A stretch of 64,000 nucleotides of DNA from Candidatus Villigracilis saccharophilus (GCA_016709305.1 JADJNA010000023.1:1-64000), one strand, 5' to 3'. Positions 54,656 to 63,859 are shown, counted from the stretch's first letter. Notes: generated by a model from the letters alone, not told the origin. Numbers and translations: made by a program.

Positions 54656-55645
54656 ATGACCGTTGCCTCTCAACCCGAAACACATAATATCGCCAGCCTG
54701 AATGCCATTACAACTCCAAGCAGAAGCCTGGGACAGGAAGCCTGGTCGCGCTTGATCCGCAATAAAGCTTCTGTTGTGGGTATGTTCATTATTGGTTTCT
54801 TCCTTTTCCTGGCGGCGTTTGCTTCCGTCATTTCGCCCATGGATCCTCTGAAGTTACATAGTGGCAAGAAGTTTTTACCTCCGCCCTTCGATGCGGGACA
54901 GACCAAGATCAAATCTGAAGCGGAATTTCTGCTTGGCACCGACTCGCTGGGACGCGATGTTTTGAGCCGTGTTATCTATGGTTCGCGTGTCTCCATGGCG
55001 GTTGGGTTTTTGCCTACAGCCATTATCCTTTTGTTGGGAACAACGATCGGGATGACCGCTGGCTACCTTGGCGGGAGAGCGGATAATATCCTGATGCGTC
55101 TGACCGATGTGGTCTACGCCTTCCCGGACCTGTTGTTCTTCATCATTGTTATGGTGGCGTTGCGTGATACCTTTATCGGACAGTTAATGAATGGCTTGGT
55201 GCTGTTATTTGCCGCGCTGGCTATTGTCAATTGGGTGGGCGTTGCCCGTCTGGTACGGGGTCAGGTTCTCTCGCTCAAACAAAAGGAATTTGTCGAAGCT
55301 GCGCGCTGTATTGGCGCAACCGACTTCCGCATCATGTCCAGCCACATCCTGCCGAACAGCCTTGGACCCTTGATCGTGAGCGCTGCGTTCCAGATCCCCG
55401 GCTTGATCATTACCGAAGCCATTCTTGGTTATTTGGGTGTTGGGTTGCGGCCTGCGACAGACAGTTCCAGTTTCTTTATTACCAGTTGGGGTACGTTAAT
55501 GCTTGACGGGCAATCCGCCATTAATACACAACCCTACCTGCTGCTTACGCCCGCCATTTGCGTGGCTCTGGTCGTGCTGGCGTTCACCTTCCTTGGGGAT
55601 GGTTTGCGCGATGCGCTTGACCCGCGTATGCGCGGCACACAATAA
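54656..55645 (+). CDS. dppC: peptide ABC transporter permease, DppC type (operon 2)
   Basis: 329 aa, starting 3 bases after the DppB-type stop. TM1 SVVGMFIIGFFLFLAAFASV, then FLLGTDSLGRDVLSRVIYGSR, the GGRADNILMRLTDVVYAFPD loop, coupling motif EAARCIGATDFRIMSSHI and the family end GDGLRDALDPRMRGTQ. Complete. It closes the transporter part of the operon and is followed by a terminator before the peptidase gene. Confidence 0.94.
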   Translation: MTVASQPETHNIASLNAITTPSRSLGQEAWSRLIRNKASVVGMFIIGFFLFLAAFASVISPMDPLKLHSGKKFLPPPFDAGQTKIKSEAEFLLGTDSLGRDVLSRVIYGSRVSMAVGFLPTAIILLLGTTIGMTAGYLGGRADNILMRLTDVVYAFPDLLFFIIVMVALRDTFIGQLMNGLVLLFAALAIVNWVGVARLVRGQVLSLKQKEFVEAARCIGATDFRIMSSHILPNSLGPLIVSAAFQIPGLIITEAILGYLGVGLRPATDSSSFFITSWGTLMLDGQSAINTQPYLLLTPAICVALVVLAFTFLGDGLRDALDPRMRGTQ

Positions 55646-55666
55646 AACATGGATTAAGAAAATATA

Positions 55667-55700
55667 AAGGATTCGGGTCACAAAACCTGAATCCTTCTTT
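55667..55700 (+). terminator. intrinsic terminator after transporter operon 2
   Basis: AAGGATTCGGGT pairs with ACCTGAATCCTT (one G-T pair) and runs into TCTTTTATT. Some read-through into the peptidase gene is likely, because no clear promoter is visible before 55819. Confidence 0.7.
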
Positions 55701-55818
55701 TATTAAACGCTTCCCTGTTGCCCCCGCGGAAGGTTTTGGATCAAGAAACTGAAGTCGGGCTGGTATTGCAAATTGAACATATTTTGTTTGGTGGTTTCTG
55801 TAAAAATATGAGGTATCC

Positions 55819-57606
55819 ATGGCTTTTGTAACTGTAAACGGCGCGGAAATATATTATCAAACGTATGGAAGAAAACGACCAGGTCAGGCTCCCATTTATC
55901 TTATTCATGGGGCAACTGGAACAGGGCATTCCAATTGGAACAAGGTCGCCCCCCTGCTCGCGGAGGATTTTTATGTGATCGTGCCGGACTGTCGCGGGCA
56001 TGGTCAGTCCACCAACCCGAATATGACCTATTCCTTCAGGGAACTCGCTTCAGATGTGGCTGGTACGATCCGTGCGCTTGGGTTTGAACGCGCGCATGTC
56101 ATCGGACACAGCAATGGCGGCAATATCGCATTGGTCACGCTCGTTGAACATCCAGATGTGATCCAAACCTGCATACCACAGGCCGCCAATGCGTGGGTGA
56201 GTCCAGACCTGGTCGAAAAAGAACCGCCCATTTTTGACCCGGACTTCATTCAACGGGAACGCTCGCTCTGGTACGAAGAGCTTATTAATCTTCATGCGCC
56301 GCTTGGCGAGAATTACTGGCGCGATCTTGTTTTAATGACCGTGAAGGAGATTATCAGCGAACCGAACTATACAGCCGCAGATCTTGCCAGGGTGAACCGT
56401 CCTACTTTGATGATCCAAGGTGAAGTGGACAGGGTCAATGCGCCGTATAAACATGGTCAATTCATCGCGCGTTATATTCCTGCGGCTGAGGCATGGATTC
56501 CCAAGGGAATTGCACATACTGTCCACGATGAGATCATGACGGAGTGGCTTGAACGTGTGCGTGATTTTATTGCGCGGCGGGGAACAGATGCGAGCGAGAA
56601 GTTGTATCGCTATCGTCTGGAAGGTCATCAGGACAGTCGCAAAGGCATTTTTGATCCGCGATTAAATGCCGATGGTGTATTGATCGGTACGGTTTTGAAT
56701 GAGGAAATGCAGGCAGAGGTTTTGAAGGTTCTGGATGTTCCTCCGGTTGAGAATAAATTGAAAGTGTTGATTACAAAAGAAACACCATGGGCGCTGATCA
56801 ATCGTCCGCTAGAGGATGTCCGCCGCAAGCCGTCGATCCTTGCCGAACGGGTCAGCCAGGCACGGATGGGGGAGTCTGCGCGAGTGATCGAAACAAATGG
56901 GGATTGGAGCTTGGTCCGCCTGGAGCATGATGGATATTCAGGATGGGTTCATTCTGCATCACTGCATATTTGCGCCGGGAGTCATGTCCGCAATTTTCAA
57001 AGTCAGTGCAATGTGATCGTATCCGCTGTCCTGGCAGAAGCGCGGAACGACGAGGATGTCCTGGTACAGAGAATTCCCTTCGCCACGTTGGCATATCGGG
57101 TGGATGAAAAAGAGGCGGTTTCGTTCCTCCAATTGCCGGATGGACGGATATGGAAAGTCCGCAGTCAGGATTTGACTCCGCTTGAAAGTCGTCCCACGAA
57201 AAATGAAGATGGGATCAAGCGAACATTGGATCTGATCCAGCGCTTCTGCGGCGTGCCATACCTATGGGGCGGGCGCACTCCTTATGGTTTTGATTGTTCC
57301 GGTTTGGCTGGTACGTTCTATTCATTTATGGGTGTAACCATTCCACGCGACGCGGATCAACAATATCTCGCGGGCGAAGCGGTGGAAGGCACGCCTGCGC
57401 CTGGAGATCTGCTTTACTTTGGGGAAAAGAATGAGGACGATGACTCAGTTCACATCAGTCATGTGGCGGTTTCGCTTGGCGGTGACCTGTTCCTTCATTC
57501 CAACGGAGCGGATTGGGGAACTTCTTACAACTCGTTTGACCTGGCGAGCAAGATATACCGCAAGTGGCTGCATGAGAATTACCGTGGCGCAAGGAGGTTT
57601 CGATGA
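55819..57606 (+). CDS. alpha/beta-hydrolase fused to SH3-like and NlpC/P60 endopeptidase domains
   Basis: 595 aa. Residues 1-255 are a complete alpha/beta hydrolase: oxyanion LIHGATGTG, nucleophile elbow GHSNGG with S98, late acid in IQGEVDRVN and His in GIAHTVHDE. Residues about 330-475 look like two bacterial SH3 domains (MGESARVIETNGDWSLVRLE). Residues about 475-595 are NlpC/P60: catalytic C493 in YGFDCSGLAG, H548 in SHVAVSLGG and the third polar residue in LFLHSNG. The second half resembles YkfC-type gamma-D-Glu-diamino-acid endopeptidases of murein recycling. There is no signal peptide, so the substrate is an imported peptide. It overlaps the epimerase gene by 4 bases (ATGA). The role of the hydrolase half (ester or amide removal) is unknown. 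Confidence 0.88.
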   Translation: MAFVTVNGAEIYYQTYGRKRPGQAPIYLIHGATGTGHSNWNKVAPLLAEDFYVIVPDCRGHGQSTNPNMTYSFRELASDVAGTIRALGFERAHVIGHSNGGNIALVTLVEHPDVIQTCIPQAANAWVSPDLVEKEPPIFDPDFIQRERSLWYEELINLHAPLGENYWRDLVLMTVKEIISEPNYTAADLARVNRPTLMIQGEVDRVNAPYKHGQFIARYIPAAEAWIPKGIAHTVHDEIMTEWLERVRDFIARRGTDASEKLYRYRLEGHQDSRKGIFDPRLNADGVLIGTVLNEEMQAEVLKVLDVPPVENKLKVLITKETPWALINRPLEDVRRKPSILAERVSQARMGESARVIETNGDWSLVRLEHDGYSGWVHSASLHICAGSHVRNFQSQCNVIVSAVLAEARNDEDVLVQRIPFATLAYRVDEKEAVSFLQLPDGRIWKVRSQDLTPLESRPTKNEDGIKRTLDLIQRFCGVPYLWGGRTPYGFDCSGLAGTFYSFMGVTIPRDADQQYLAGEAVEGTPAPGDLLYFGEKNEDDDSVHISHVAVSLGGDLFLHSNGADWGTSYNSFDLASKIYRKWLHENYRGARRFR

Positions 57607-58619
57607 AACTTTCAGTTCAACCGATGACGCTGAATTTGAAGACAACATTTCGCGTATCGCATGGCGCAAGTGACCAGCGCCATAATGTGCTCGTCGTGAT
57701 CGAACACAATGGCTTGGTTGGGTATGGGGAGGCGGCGGCAGTGTTTTATTATGGTGATACTCAGGAGAGTTTGTCCGCGTATATCAACGCACTTCCGCCA
57801 TTGGGCGAAGATCCCTTTTTGCTGGAAGAAGTATTGAACTCGCTTCCACCCGGCCCCCACGCCGCGCAGGCGGCTGTTGATATTGCCTTGCATGATCTGT
57901 GGGGAAAGATGCTCGGTCAGCCGCTGTATCGTTTGTTCGGGTTGAAACCCGCGCCGTTGCATCAAACATCATTTACGATCGGTATTGACACTCCTGAGGT
58001 GATGGCTCAGCGTGTAAAAGAATCGAACTACCCTGTCATCAAGGTCAAGCTAGGCCCGGATGATGCTGAAGCAACAGTGGCGGCTATCCGTCAAGCAACG
58101 AATGCGCGTTTGCGCGTGGATGCCAATGCCGCCTGGACGCCTGAGCAGGCTTTGGAGTTGATCACGCGCCTGTCGCAATATCATCTTGAATTGATCGAGC
58201 AGCCCCTGCCAGCCGGTGATGTGGAATCTTATTTGTGGCTGCGTGGTCAGTTGCGCGCGCGCGGTGTGCCTACTCCCATTTTTGTAGACGAAAGCGTGAA
58301 GACATCCCATGATGTTGCGGCTTACGCAGGCGCTGTGGATGGGGTGGTTGTTAAATTAATGAAAACTGGCGGCTTGCGTGAAGCGCTGCGAACAATTCAT
58401 ACTGCCCGCGCGAATGGTATGAAAATCATGCTTTCCTGCATGATCGAGAGTTCCGTGGGAGTGACCGCTGCAGCGCATCTTGCCCCGCTTTGCGATCATC
58501 TGGATCTGGACGGACCTTTGTTGATCGGCAATGATCCATTTAGTGGGATTCGTTATGACGGCGCAAATTTGTTCCTGCCTGAAGGTCCAGGTTTGGGCGT
58601 GCTTCCAATAAGCAAATAG
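57603..58619 (+). CDS. ykfB: dipeptide epimerase (L-Ala-D/L-Glu epimerase type)
   Basis: 338 aa, enolase superfamily, muconate-lactonizing subgroup. The barrel has YPVIKVKLGPDD (K-x-K base), RLRVDANAAW (metal Asp), LIEQPLP (metal Glu), PIFVDESVKT (metal Asp) and VVKLMKTGG (second Lys base); CMIESSVGV follows. The lid domain is N-terminal. These enzymes convert L-Ala-D-Glu from peptidoglycan to L-Ala-L-Glu so that ordinary peptidases can finish it. Directly behind an NlpC/P60 protein and a Dpp transporter, this reproduces the Bacillus dpp-ykf arrangement. Substrate is inferred from context and family. Confidence 0.88.
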   Translation: MKLSVQPMTLNLKTTFRVSHGASDQRHNVLVVIEHNGLVGYGEAAAVFYYGDTQESLSAYINALPPLGEDPFLLEEVLNSLPPGPHAAQAAVDIALHDLWGKMLGQPLYRLFGLKPAPLHQTSFTIGIDTPEVMAQRVKESNYPVIKVKLGPDDAEATVAAIRQATNARLRVDANAAWTPEQALELITRLSQYHLELIEQPLPAGDVESYLWLRGQLRARGVPTPIFVDESVKTSHDVAAYAGAVDGVVVKLMKTGGLREALRTIHTARANGMKIMLSCMIESSVGVTAAAHLAPLCDHLDLDGPLLIGNDPFSGIRYDGANLFLPEGPGLGVLPISK

Positions 58620-58644
58620 TACAGATGTTAAGACATATTAATAG

Positions 58645-58677
58645 AAAAAAAGAATCATTGAAAAATGGTTCTTTTTT
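58645..58677 (+). terminator. intrinsic terminator after the epimerase gene
   Basis: AAAAAAAGAATCATT and AATGGTTCTTTTTT form a stem with one G-T pair and a short GAAA loop, ending in six Ts. Confidence 0.8.
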
Positions 58678-58727
58678 GTTGTACCTGATTTGAAATCATT
58701 TGCTCAACGTTAATCGTTTATCGTTGT

Positions 58728-58733
58728 TATAAT
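58728..58733 (+). promoter_or_regulatory. -10 box before the orphan binding protein
   Basis: A perfect TATAAT 63 bases before ATG 58797 and after the preceding terminator. No strong -35 is seen. Confidence 0.4.
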
Positions 58734-58796
58734 TGCGGCTGCTATGATTCGTATCCTTAAATATTCTCACGCGCGACTTTGTATTGGCAGGCGATC

Positions 58797-60731
58797 ATGA
58801 AAAAAACACTTCCCCTTGTGCTCTTACTTTTTATTGTCATTTCTGCATGTGGAATTTCTCAACTGGCGGTACCGACTGAAACTCCCACTGCCGAGGTTGT
58901 GACACCCCTTCCATCGCCGACGGTTACTCCCGAGCCGCGCTCTCTTTCGATCTGTTTGGGACAGGAACCCAATTCCCTTTATCCATTAGGGGACCTGAAT
59001 GCGGCAGCGCGCAGTGTCCTGGCTGCCATCAATGACGGTCCAGTCGATACCATTGGATATGATTATCAGCCTGTGATCATTACGCGGATACCCTCCCTTG
59101 AAAATGGCGACGCTGAGATCGTAAGCACACCAGTGCAGGTTGGAACGGAGGTGGTGGATGCGGACGGTAATCTGGTCTTCTTGAACACAGGTGTCCGTGT
59201 CCGTCCTTCTGGATGCCGCGCCGATGATTGCGTCATTACCTATGACGGCACCACTCCGCTTGAAATGGATCAAATGGTCGTGAAGTTTACTTTGCGCCCA
59301 GACCTGACCTGGGCCGATGGCACACCTCTGACTGCGGACGATTCTGTTTTTGCATTCACGCTCGCGACAGGTCCTGATGCGGCTGTAAAGTCAGTTTTGG
59401 TTGAACGTACACAAACCTATGAGGCCACCGACCCGCAGACCCTCCAATGGTGGGGCAAGCCTGGCTTCATTGACCCCACGTATTTCACGAATATTTGGGC
59501 GCCAGCGCCGAGGCACGCCTGGAGCCAATTTTCAGCCCAGGAATTACCTGACATTGATATTGCCTCGCGTTCACCGATCGGATGGGGTCCCTATATGGTC
59601 GATGAATGGGTTGATGGCGACCACATCACCTTGGTAAAGAATCCATACTATTTCCTTGCCGCAGATGGCTACCCCAAATTTGACACGCTTACGTATCGAT
59701 TCATCGAAGACCCGAACATGGCTCTCAGCGAGCTGGTTGCCGGACGCTGTGATATTCTCGACCCAACCATTCGGCTTGATAATTTCGCAGGTCTGTTACA
59801 GGAAATGCAGTCTGGTGAACAGGCTCAGGCTTTCTTTGTGCCCGGTATGACCATCGAGTGGCTTGGGCTCGGCATTACCCCCGCATCTTACGATGATGGA
59901 TATAGCCCGGCGCGTGAGGGAGACAGGCAGGATATTTTTGGCGATGCGCATACGCGCCAGGGCATTGCTTATTGTCTTGATCGCGAGGGAGTTGTCAAAA
60001 ATGCCCTCTATGGTCTAACAACTGTGCCATCAACATACATCCCAGCGGGACATCCCGTTTATGACCCCAATTTAAATGCGCTAGCCTTTATACCTGAAAC
60101 CGGCATCTCCCTGCTCGAACAAGCCGGCTGGCGGGATGTGGACGGCGACCCGTCCACGCCGCGCACAGCCGTCAATGTGGAGAATGTAACTGCGGGCACG
60201 CCCCTGCAATTAAATTACTACACAACGACTGCCACACAGCGCAGACAGGTGGCGGACATCCTTTCGAAATCGCTTGCCCAATGCGGTATCGGACTCAATG
60301 TGCAATATTTATCGCAAAACGACCTGTATTCCCCCGGACCGCAGGGACTTCTTTTTGGACGCCGCTTTGACCTTGTTCAATATGCGATGGGAGTTGATAG
60401 CATTGAACCTCCCTGCGGCTGGTTCACTACGAATGAGATTCCCACAGCTTCCAATTCATGGGTCGGCACGAACTTAACCGCCTATAAGAATGAGGAGTTT
60501 GATGCTGCCTGCCGCGCAGCCCAATTGACGCTGCCGGGCGATGCCTCCTATGTCGAATCATACCGCCAAACACAGGTGCTTTTCTCGACCGAACTTCCCG
60601 CCATTCCACTTTATTACCGTCTGCGGATCGCCGCCGCCCGTCCCGACCTTTGTCATTTTGATCTCGACGTGACTGCCAATCCGCTCTGGAATATCGAAGC
60701 CTTTGACATGGGCGAAGCCTGCAAGGATTGA
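58797..60731 (+). CDS. orphan family-5 solute-binding lipoprotein, normal lobe order
   Basis: 644 aa from ATG 58797; an in-frame TTG 6 codons upstream is less likely. Lipobox ISAC near residue 17, a Thr/Pro linker, then normal order: LSICLGQEPNSLYPLGDLN, LTWADGTPLTADDSVFAFTL, IGWGPYMVDEWVDGDHITL, then C-lobe AHTRQGIAYCLDREGVVKN, SLLEQAGW, DLVQYAMGVDSIEPPCGWF. It shares with the permuted protein a family-specific insert (VVDADGN...TGVRV) and is a good template for comparing lobe order. No permease is adjacent: it is between the epimerase gene and a response regulator, so it may feed one of the two transporters or act as a sensor. Confidence 0.9.
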   Translation: MKKTLPLVLLLFIVISACGISQLAVPTETPTAEVVTPLPSPTVTPEPRSLSICLGQEPNSLYPLGDLNAAARSVLAAINDGPVDTIGYDYQPVIITRIPSLENGDAEIVSTPVQVGTEVVDADGNLVFLNTGVRVRPSGCRADDCVITYDGTTPLEMDQMVVKFTLRPDLTWADGTPLTADDSVFAFTLATGPDAAVKSVLVERTQTYEATDPQTLQWWGKPGFIDPTYFTNIWAPAPRHAWSQFSAQELPDIDIASRSPIGWGPYMVDEWVDGDHITLVKNPYYFLAADGYPKFDTLTYRFIEDPNMALSELVAGRCDILDPTIRLDNFAGLLQEMQSGEQAQAFFVPGMTIEWLGLGITPASYDDGYSPAREGDRQDIFGDAHTRQGIAYCLDREGVVKNALYGLTTVPSTYIPAGHPVYDPNLNALAFIPETGISLLEQAGWRDVDGDPSTPRTAVNVENVTAGTPLQLNYYTTTATQRRQVADILSKSLAQCGIGLNVQYLSQNDLYSPGPQGLLFGRRFDLVQYAMGVDSIEPPCGWFTTNEIPTASNSWVGTNLTAYKNEEFDAACRAAQLTLPGDASYVESYRQTQVLFSTELPAIPLYYRLRIAAARPDLCHFDLDVTANPLWNIEAFDMGEACKD

Positions 60732-60795
60732 TCCGCTGTTCTCCTAAAAGGCGATACTTGTCAGATCGATCATAAATTAAAAAAGTAGGTTTATT

Positions 60796-61881
60796 ATGGA
60801 TCGTACTATATTGATCGTTGACGATCATCGGGATATTTTACGTTTGCTCCATTCTGCACTGGATACGCTCAAGCTTAAGAAAATAAAAATCTATGAAGCC
60901 CCATCCGGCGAAGAAGCCTTGCTTGAATCCACGCGCAATAAGATCGATTTATTGATCACAGATTACAAACTGCCGGGCTTCAGCGGCATGGACCTGATGC
61001 ACAAGATCCGTGTGCGTCATCCGGACGTACAGATCATCTTTATCACCGGCGTTGCCGATCGGAATGTGCGTGAAGAGATGCTTAATGCCGGGGTCTCGGC
61101 AGTATTTGACAAGCCCATTCCCTTAAGCGATTTTTTGGATGCGGTTGAACGCAGTCTTGGGCTTGTGCAAACGATCTTTCCCTCTGAAGGAAAAGATAAA
61201 AAAATAGAAGAGCGTCACGCCGTACTTTCAGACCTGCTTGCCAATTTTAGGCAGGATATCAAGGCCGAGGCTGTCTTCCTTCTCAATGACCGTGGTCTCG
61301 TCCAGGTGCGCGCCGGTAAATTGCATGATGGCAGCATGGAAGTTTCGCTCATTTCCACCCTGATGGCGATCCATGGGGCGAGCCTGAAAGTTGCCCGTCA
61401 TAATCATCAGGACACGATCGACTCGTATCATGTCTTTTCCGGCGGCGATCACGACCTGCTTTTTATCCCGGTTACTCCGCTGTATGCCTTGCTGGTGGCT
61501 GGCAATAAACTTGCCACTGCGGAACGAATTCTCGAGAGCGTCAGCGCTTTACTGGCGCTGCGCAAGCAGATGGAGCGTTCCCTTAAGTCGATGGGTGTGA
61601 CTGGGGAACTCCATCTTTCACATGTGGATGTAAAACCCGCCCCATTGTCTGCGCCCGAGCCTGATCCCGTTCCTGTTCAAGTGCAAGAATCGCCGGTTGA
61701 TGCCGTTCCTTCGCCGGAAATGGAGGCGCTTCTGAAGAATGCACCTGCAAACACGACATCCGACGATACTGACGATTTCTGGAATCAGGCTGTTGAAAAA
61801 CTTGTTAATAAACCGGTTAATTCTGATGTCATGTCAATGGAAGAGGCACGCAAGCTCGGACTTATTCCGGATGGAAATTAA
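60796..61881 (+). CDS. response regulator with REC domain and roadblock-like C-terminal domain
   Basis: 361 aa. REC domain residues 1-120: acidic pocket D9-D10, phospho-acceptor D56 (LLITDYKLPG), T84 and K106 (FDKP). Residues about 130-265 (AEAVFLLNDRGLVQVRAGKL ... HDLLFIPVTPLYALLVAG) look like a roadblock/LC7 or GAF-like fold. A Pro-rich linker and an acidic tail containing DDTDDFWNQAVEKL end the protein. There is no DNA-binding domain, so the output is protein-protein. No histidine kinase is adjacent. The tail FWNQAVEKL may be a docking peptide. Confidence 0.82.
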   Translation: MDRTILIVDDHRDILRLLHSALDTLKLKKIKIYEAPSGEEALLESTRNKIDLLITDYKLPGFSGMDLMHKIRVRHPDVQIIFITGVADRNVREEMLNAGVSAVFDKPIPLSDFLDAVERSLGLVQTIFPSEGKDKKIEERHAVLSDLLANFRQDIKAEAVFLLNDRGLVQVRAGKLHDGSMEVSLISTLMAIHGASLKVARHNHQDTIDSYHVFSGGDHDLLFIPVTPLYALLVAGNKLATAERILESVSALLALRKQMERSLKSMGVTGELHLSHVDVKPAPLSAPEPDPVPVQVQESPVDAVPSPEMEALLKNAPANTTSDDTDDFWNQAVEKLVNKPVNSDVMSMEEARKLGLIPDGN

Positions 61882-61908
61882 AAAGTTGTGATACAATTTT
61901 GCGCGCAC

Positions 61909-61979
61909 TGGGGTATGGTGCAACGGCAGCACACCAGCCTTTGGAGCTGTGGATCTTGGTTCGAATCCAGGTACCCCAG
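61909..61979 (+). tRNA. tRNA-Gln (UUG anticodon)
   Basis: TGGGGTATGGTGCAACGGC begins the gene. The anticodon arm is CAGC-CTTTGGA-GCTG (anticodon TTG), the T arm is CTTGG-TTCGAAT-CCAGG and the acceptor end is TACCCCA with discriminator G. The T-G-G-G-G start is typical for glutamine tRNA. Confidence 0.93.
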
Positions 61980-62011
61980 CCTGACAAACCCGTCCAAGCG
62001 GGAATTCTTTT

Positions 62012-62054
62012 CAAAACAGGATTTATACGGATCAGCCCGTGTAGATCCTGTTTT
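62012..62054 (+). promoter_or_regulatory. hairpin in the glmU leader
   Basis: CAAAACAGGAT and ATCCTGTTTTG are perfect 11-base inverted repeats enclosing a smaller ACGG/CCGT stem, lying between tRNA-Gln and the glmU ribosome binding site (GAGGTGAT). It may aid 3' processing of the tRNA or regulate glmU. Confidence 0.4.
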
Positions 62055-62069
62055 GGTTGAGGTGATATC

Positions 62070-63431
62070 ATGAGAGTAACAGCCATCCTGCTCGCGGCCG
62101 GACAGGGCACACGTATGAAATCGTACTTGCCGAAGGTTTTGCATCCTGTCGCAGGCAAGCCCATGATCTGGCATGCGTTGGAATCGATCAAACAATCCAC
62201 GACCGAGAAACCGGTTGTAGTGGTCGGTCACGGCGCGGATGAAGTAATAAAATACCTGGGAGATTCCGCGCGGGCGGTTTTGCAGGAACCGCAATTGGGG
62301 ACTGGACACGCCGTCATGCAAGCCGAGGCTTTGTTGAAAGGTATAACGGACCTGGTGGTTGTCTGTTACAGTGATATGCCCTTGCTGCGCGGTGCGACTT
62401 TACAAAAACTGGTTGAAACACAAAAGAATAACAAGGGGCCAATCTCGATGCTGACCGTTCACGCCGACAATCCGCGCGGATTTGGCCGCGTCATCCGCAA
62501 TGATGATGGAACTGTGTCGTCCATCGTGGAAGAATATGTTGCCACGGCGGACCAGTTACAGGTCAAGGAATTGAACGTGGGCGGGTATTGTTTCGATGCG
62601 GACTGGTTGTGGGATGCGCTGAGCCGCATCCCAAAGAATTCGAAAAAAGGTGAATATTATCTGACCGATACTGTCGAGCTCGCTGCCAAAGACGGCTTGA
62701 CCGTTCAAGCCACCGTGATGGATGATCTTGAAGAGACGATCGGGGTGAATACGCGCGTACATCTTTCGGAGTGCGAAACGGCGATGCGCAGGCGCATTAA
62801 TCACGAGCATATGTTGAATGGTGTCACGATGGTTGATCCTGCCTCCGTCTATATTGATATTGGTGTGACGATCGGAGTGGATACGGTCATCATGCCGAAT
62901 ACATACATTCATGGAAAGACAGAGATCGGGGAATGCAATGTGGTCGGCCCGAATTCCATCGTTCGCAATTCAAAGATCGGAAATCGCTGCAAGGTGCTGG
63001 CTTCCGAATTGGAAAGCGCGGTTCTGGAGGATGATGTGGATATGGGACCTTTCGCGCGCTTGAGAAAGGGCGCGCATTTAGGTACCCATGTTCATATGGG
63101 TAACTTTGGCGAAGTGAAAGATTCATATCTTGCCGACGGCGTGAAGATGGGACATTTTTCCTATATCGGCAACGCGCAGATCGGCTCGAATACCAACATC
63201 GGCGCGGGGACGATCACATGTAATTATGACGGCGAGAAAAAACATGCCACCGAGATCGGCGAGGATGTTTTCATTGGCTCAGATACCATGCTTGTCGCGC
63301 CGCTTAAGATCGGGAACGGCGCGCGCACAGGCGCCGGCGCGATCGTGACAAAGAACGTGGCGGAGGATACCCTGGTGGTGGGTATGCCCGCGCGCCCGAT
63401 CAAAAAATTGGAAAGAAAAGTGAAGAAGTAG
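62070..63431 (+). CDS. glmU: bifunctional UDP-GlcNAc pyrophosphorylase / GlcN-1-P acetyltransferase
   Basis: 453 aa. The N-terminal uridyltransferase has LAAGQGTRMKS at residues 8-18 with K22, and GTGHAV further on. The C-terminal left-handed beta-helix begins near residue 250 (hexapeptide pattern VYIDIGVTIGVDTVIMPNTY) and carries the acetyltransferase site MGNFGEVKDSYL, FSYIGNAQIGSN, GAGTITCNYDG and HATEIGEDVFIGSD. It makes UDP-GlcNAc for peptidoglycan and surface glycans. Complete and normal length; good GAGGTGAT ribosome binding site. The next gene follows after 23 bases. Confidence 0.96.
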   Translation: MRVTAILLAAGQGTRMKSYLPKVLHPVAGKPMIWHALESIKQSTTEKPVVVVGHGADEVIKYLGDSARAVLQEPQLGTGHAVMQAEALLKGITDLVVVCYSDMPLLRGATLQKLVETQKNNKGPISMLTVHADNPRGFGRVIRNDDGTVSSIVEEYVATADQLQVKELNVGGYCFDADWLWDALSRIPKNSKKGEYYLTDTVELAAKDGLTVQATVMDDLEETIGVNTRVHLSECETAMRRRINHEHMLNGVTMVDPASVYIDIGVTIGVDTVIMPNTYIHGKTEIGECNVVGPNSIVRNSKIGNRCKVLASELESAVLEDDVDMGPFARLRKGAHLGTHVHMGNFGEVKDSYLADGVKMGHFSYIGNAQIGSNTNIGAGTITCNYDGEKKHATEIGEDVFIGSDTMLVAPLKIGNGARTGAGAIVTKNVAEDTLVVGMPARPIKKLERKVKK

Positions 63432-63454
63432 AATAAACCAGAGGATTCTATCTT

Positions 63455-63859
63455 ATGAAACTTACGAACGATGAACGCCGGTCCATGATCGACCTTGCCA
63501 ATCAGGCACGCAAACACGCCTATGTGCCATATTCCAAATACCCAGTTGGAGCGGCAATACGAACAAAGAGCGGACGGTTATTTACAGGCGTGAATGTTGA
63601 GAATGCCGCCTATCCACAAACCATGTGCGCTGAACGTGTCGCGATCTTCAAAGCTGTCTCTGAAGGCGAGTCTGAATTTGACGTGATCGCGGTTGTCACG
63701 AACAACGGCGGCTCTCCCTGCGGTGGATGCAGGCAGGTCATGGCTGAATTCGGGCTGGACACGATCGTCTTGATCGCAGATGGAAATGGGGAATTGAAAA
63801 AGGAAATGACGGTAGCCGAAATATTGCCCGAGGCATTTACGCCGAAACATTTGCTGTGA
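63455..63859 (+). CDS. cdd: cytidine deaminase
   Basis: 134 aa, the homotetrameric class. Zinc and proton-shuttle residues C58 and E60 (TMCAERVAIF) and the PCGGCRQ motif with C89 and C92. YVPYSKYPVGAAI and TGVNVENAAYPQT bind the nucleoside. It deaminates cytidine and deoxycytidine to uridines in pyrimidine salvage. Probably co-transcribed with glmU. Confidence 0.95.
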   Translation: MKLTNDERRSMIDLANQARKHAYVPYSKYPVGAAIRTKSGRLFTGVNVENAAYPQTMCAERVAIFKAVSEGESEFDVIAVVTNNGGSPCGGCRQVMAEFGLDTIVLIADGNGELKKEMTVAEILPEAFTPKHLL

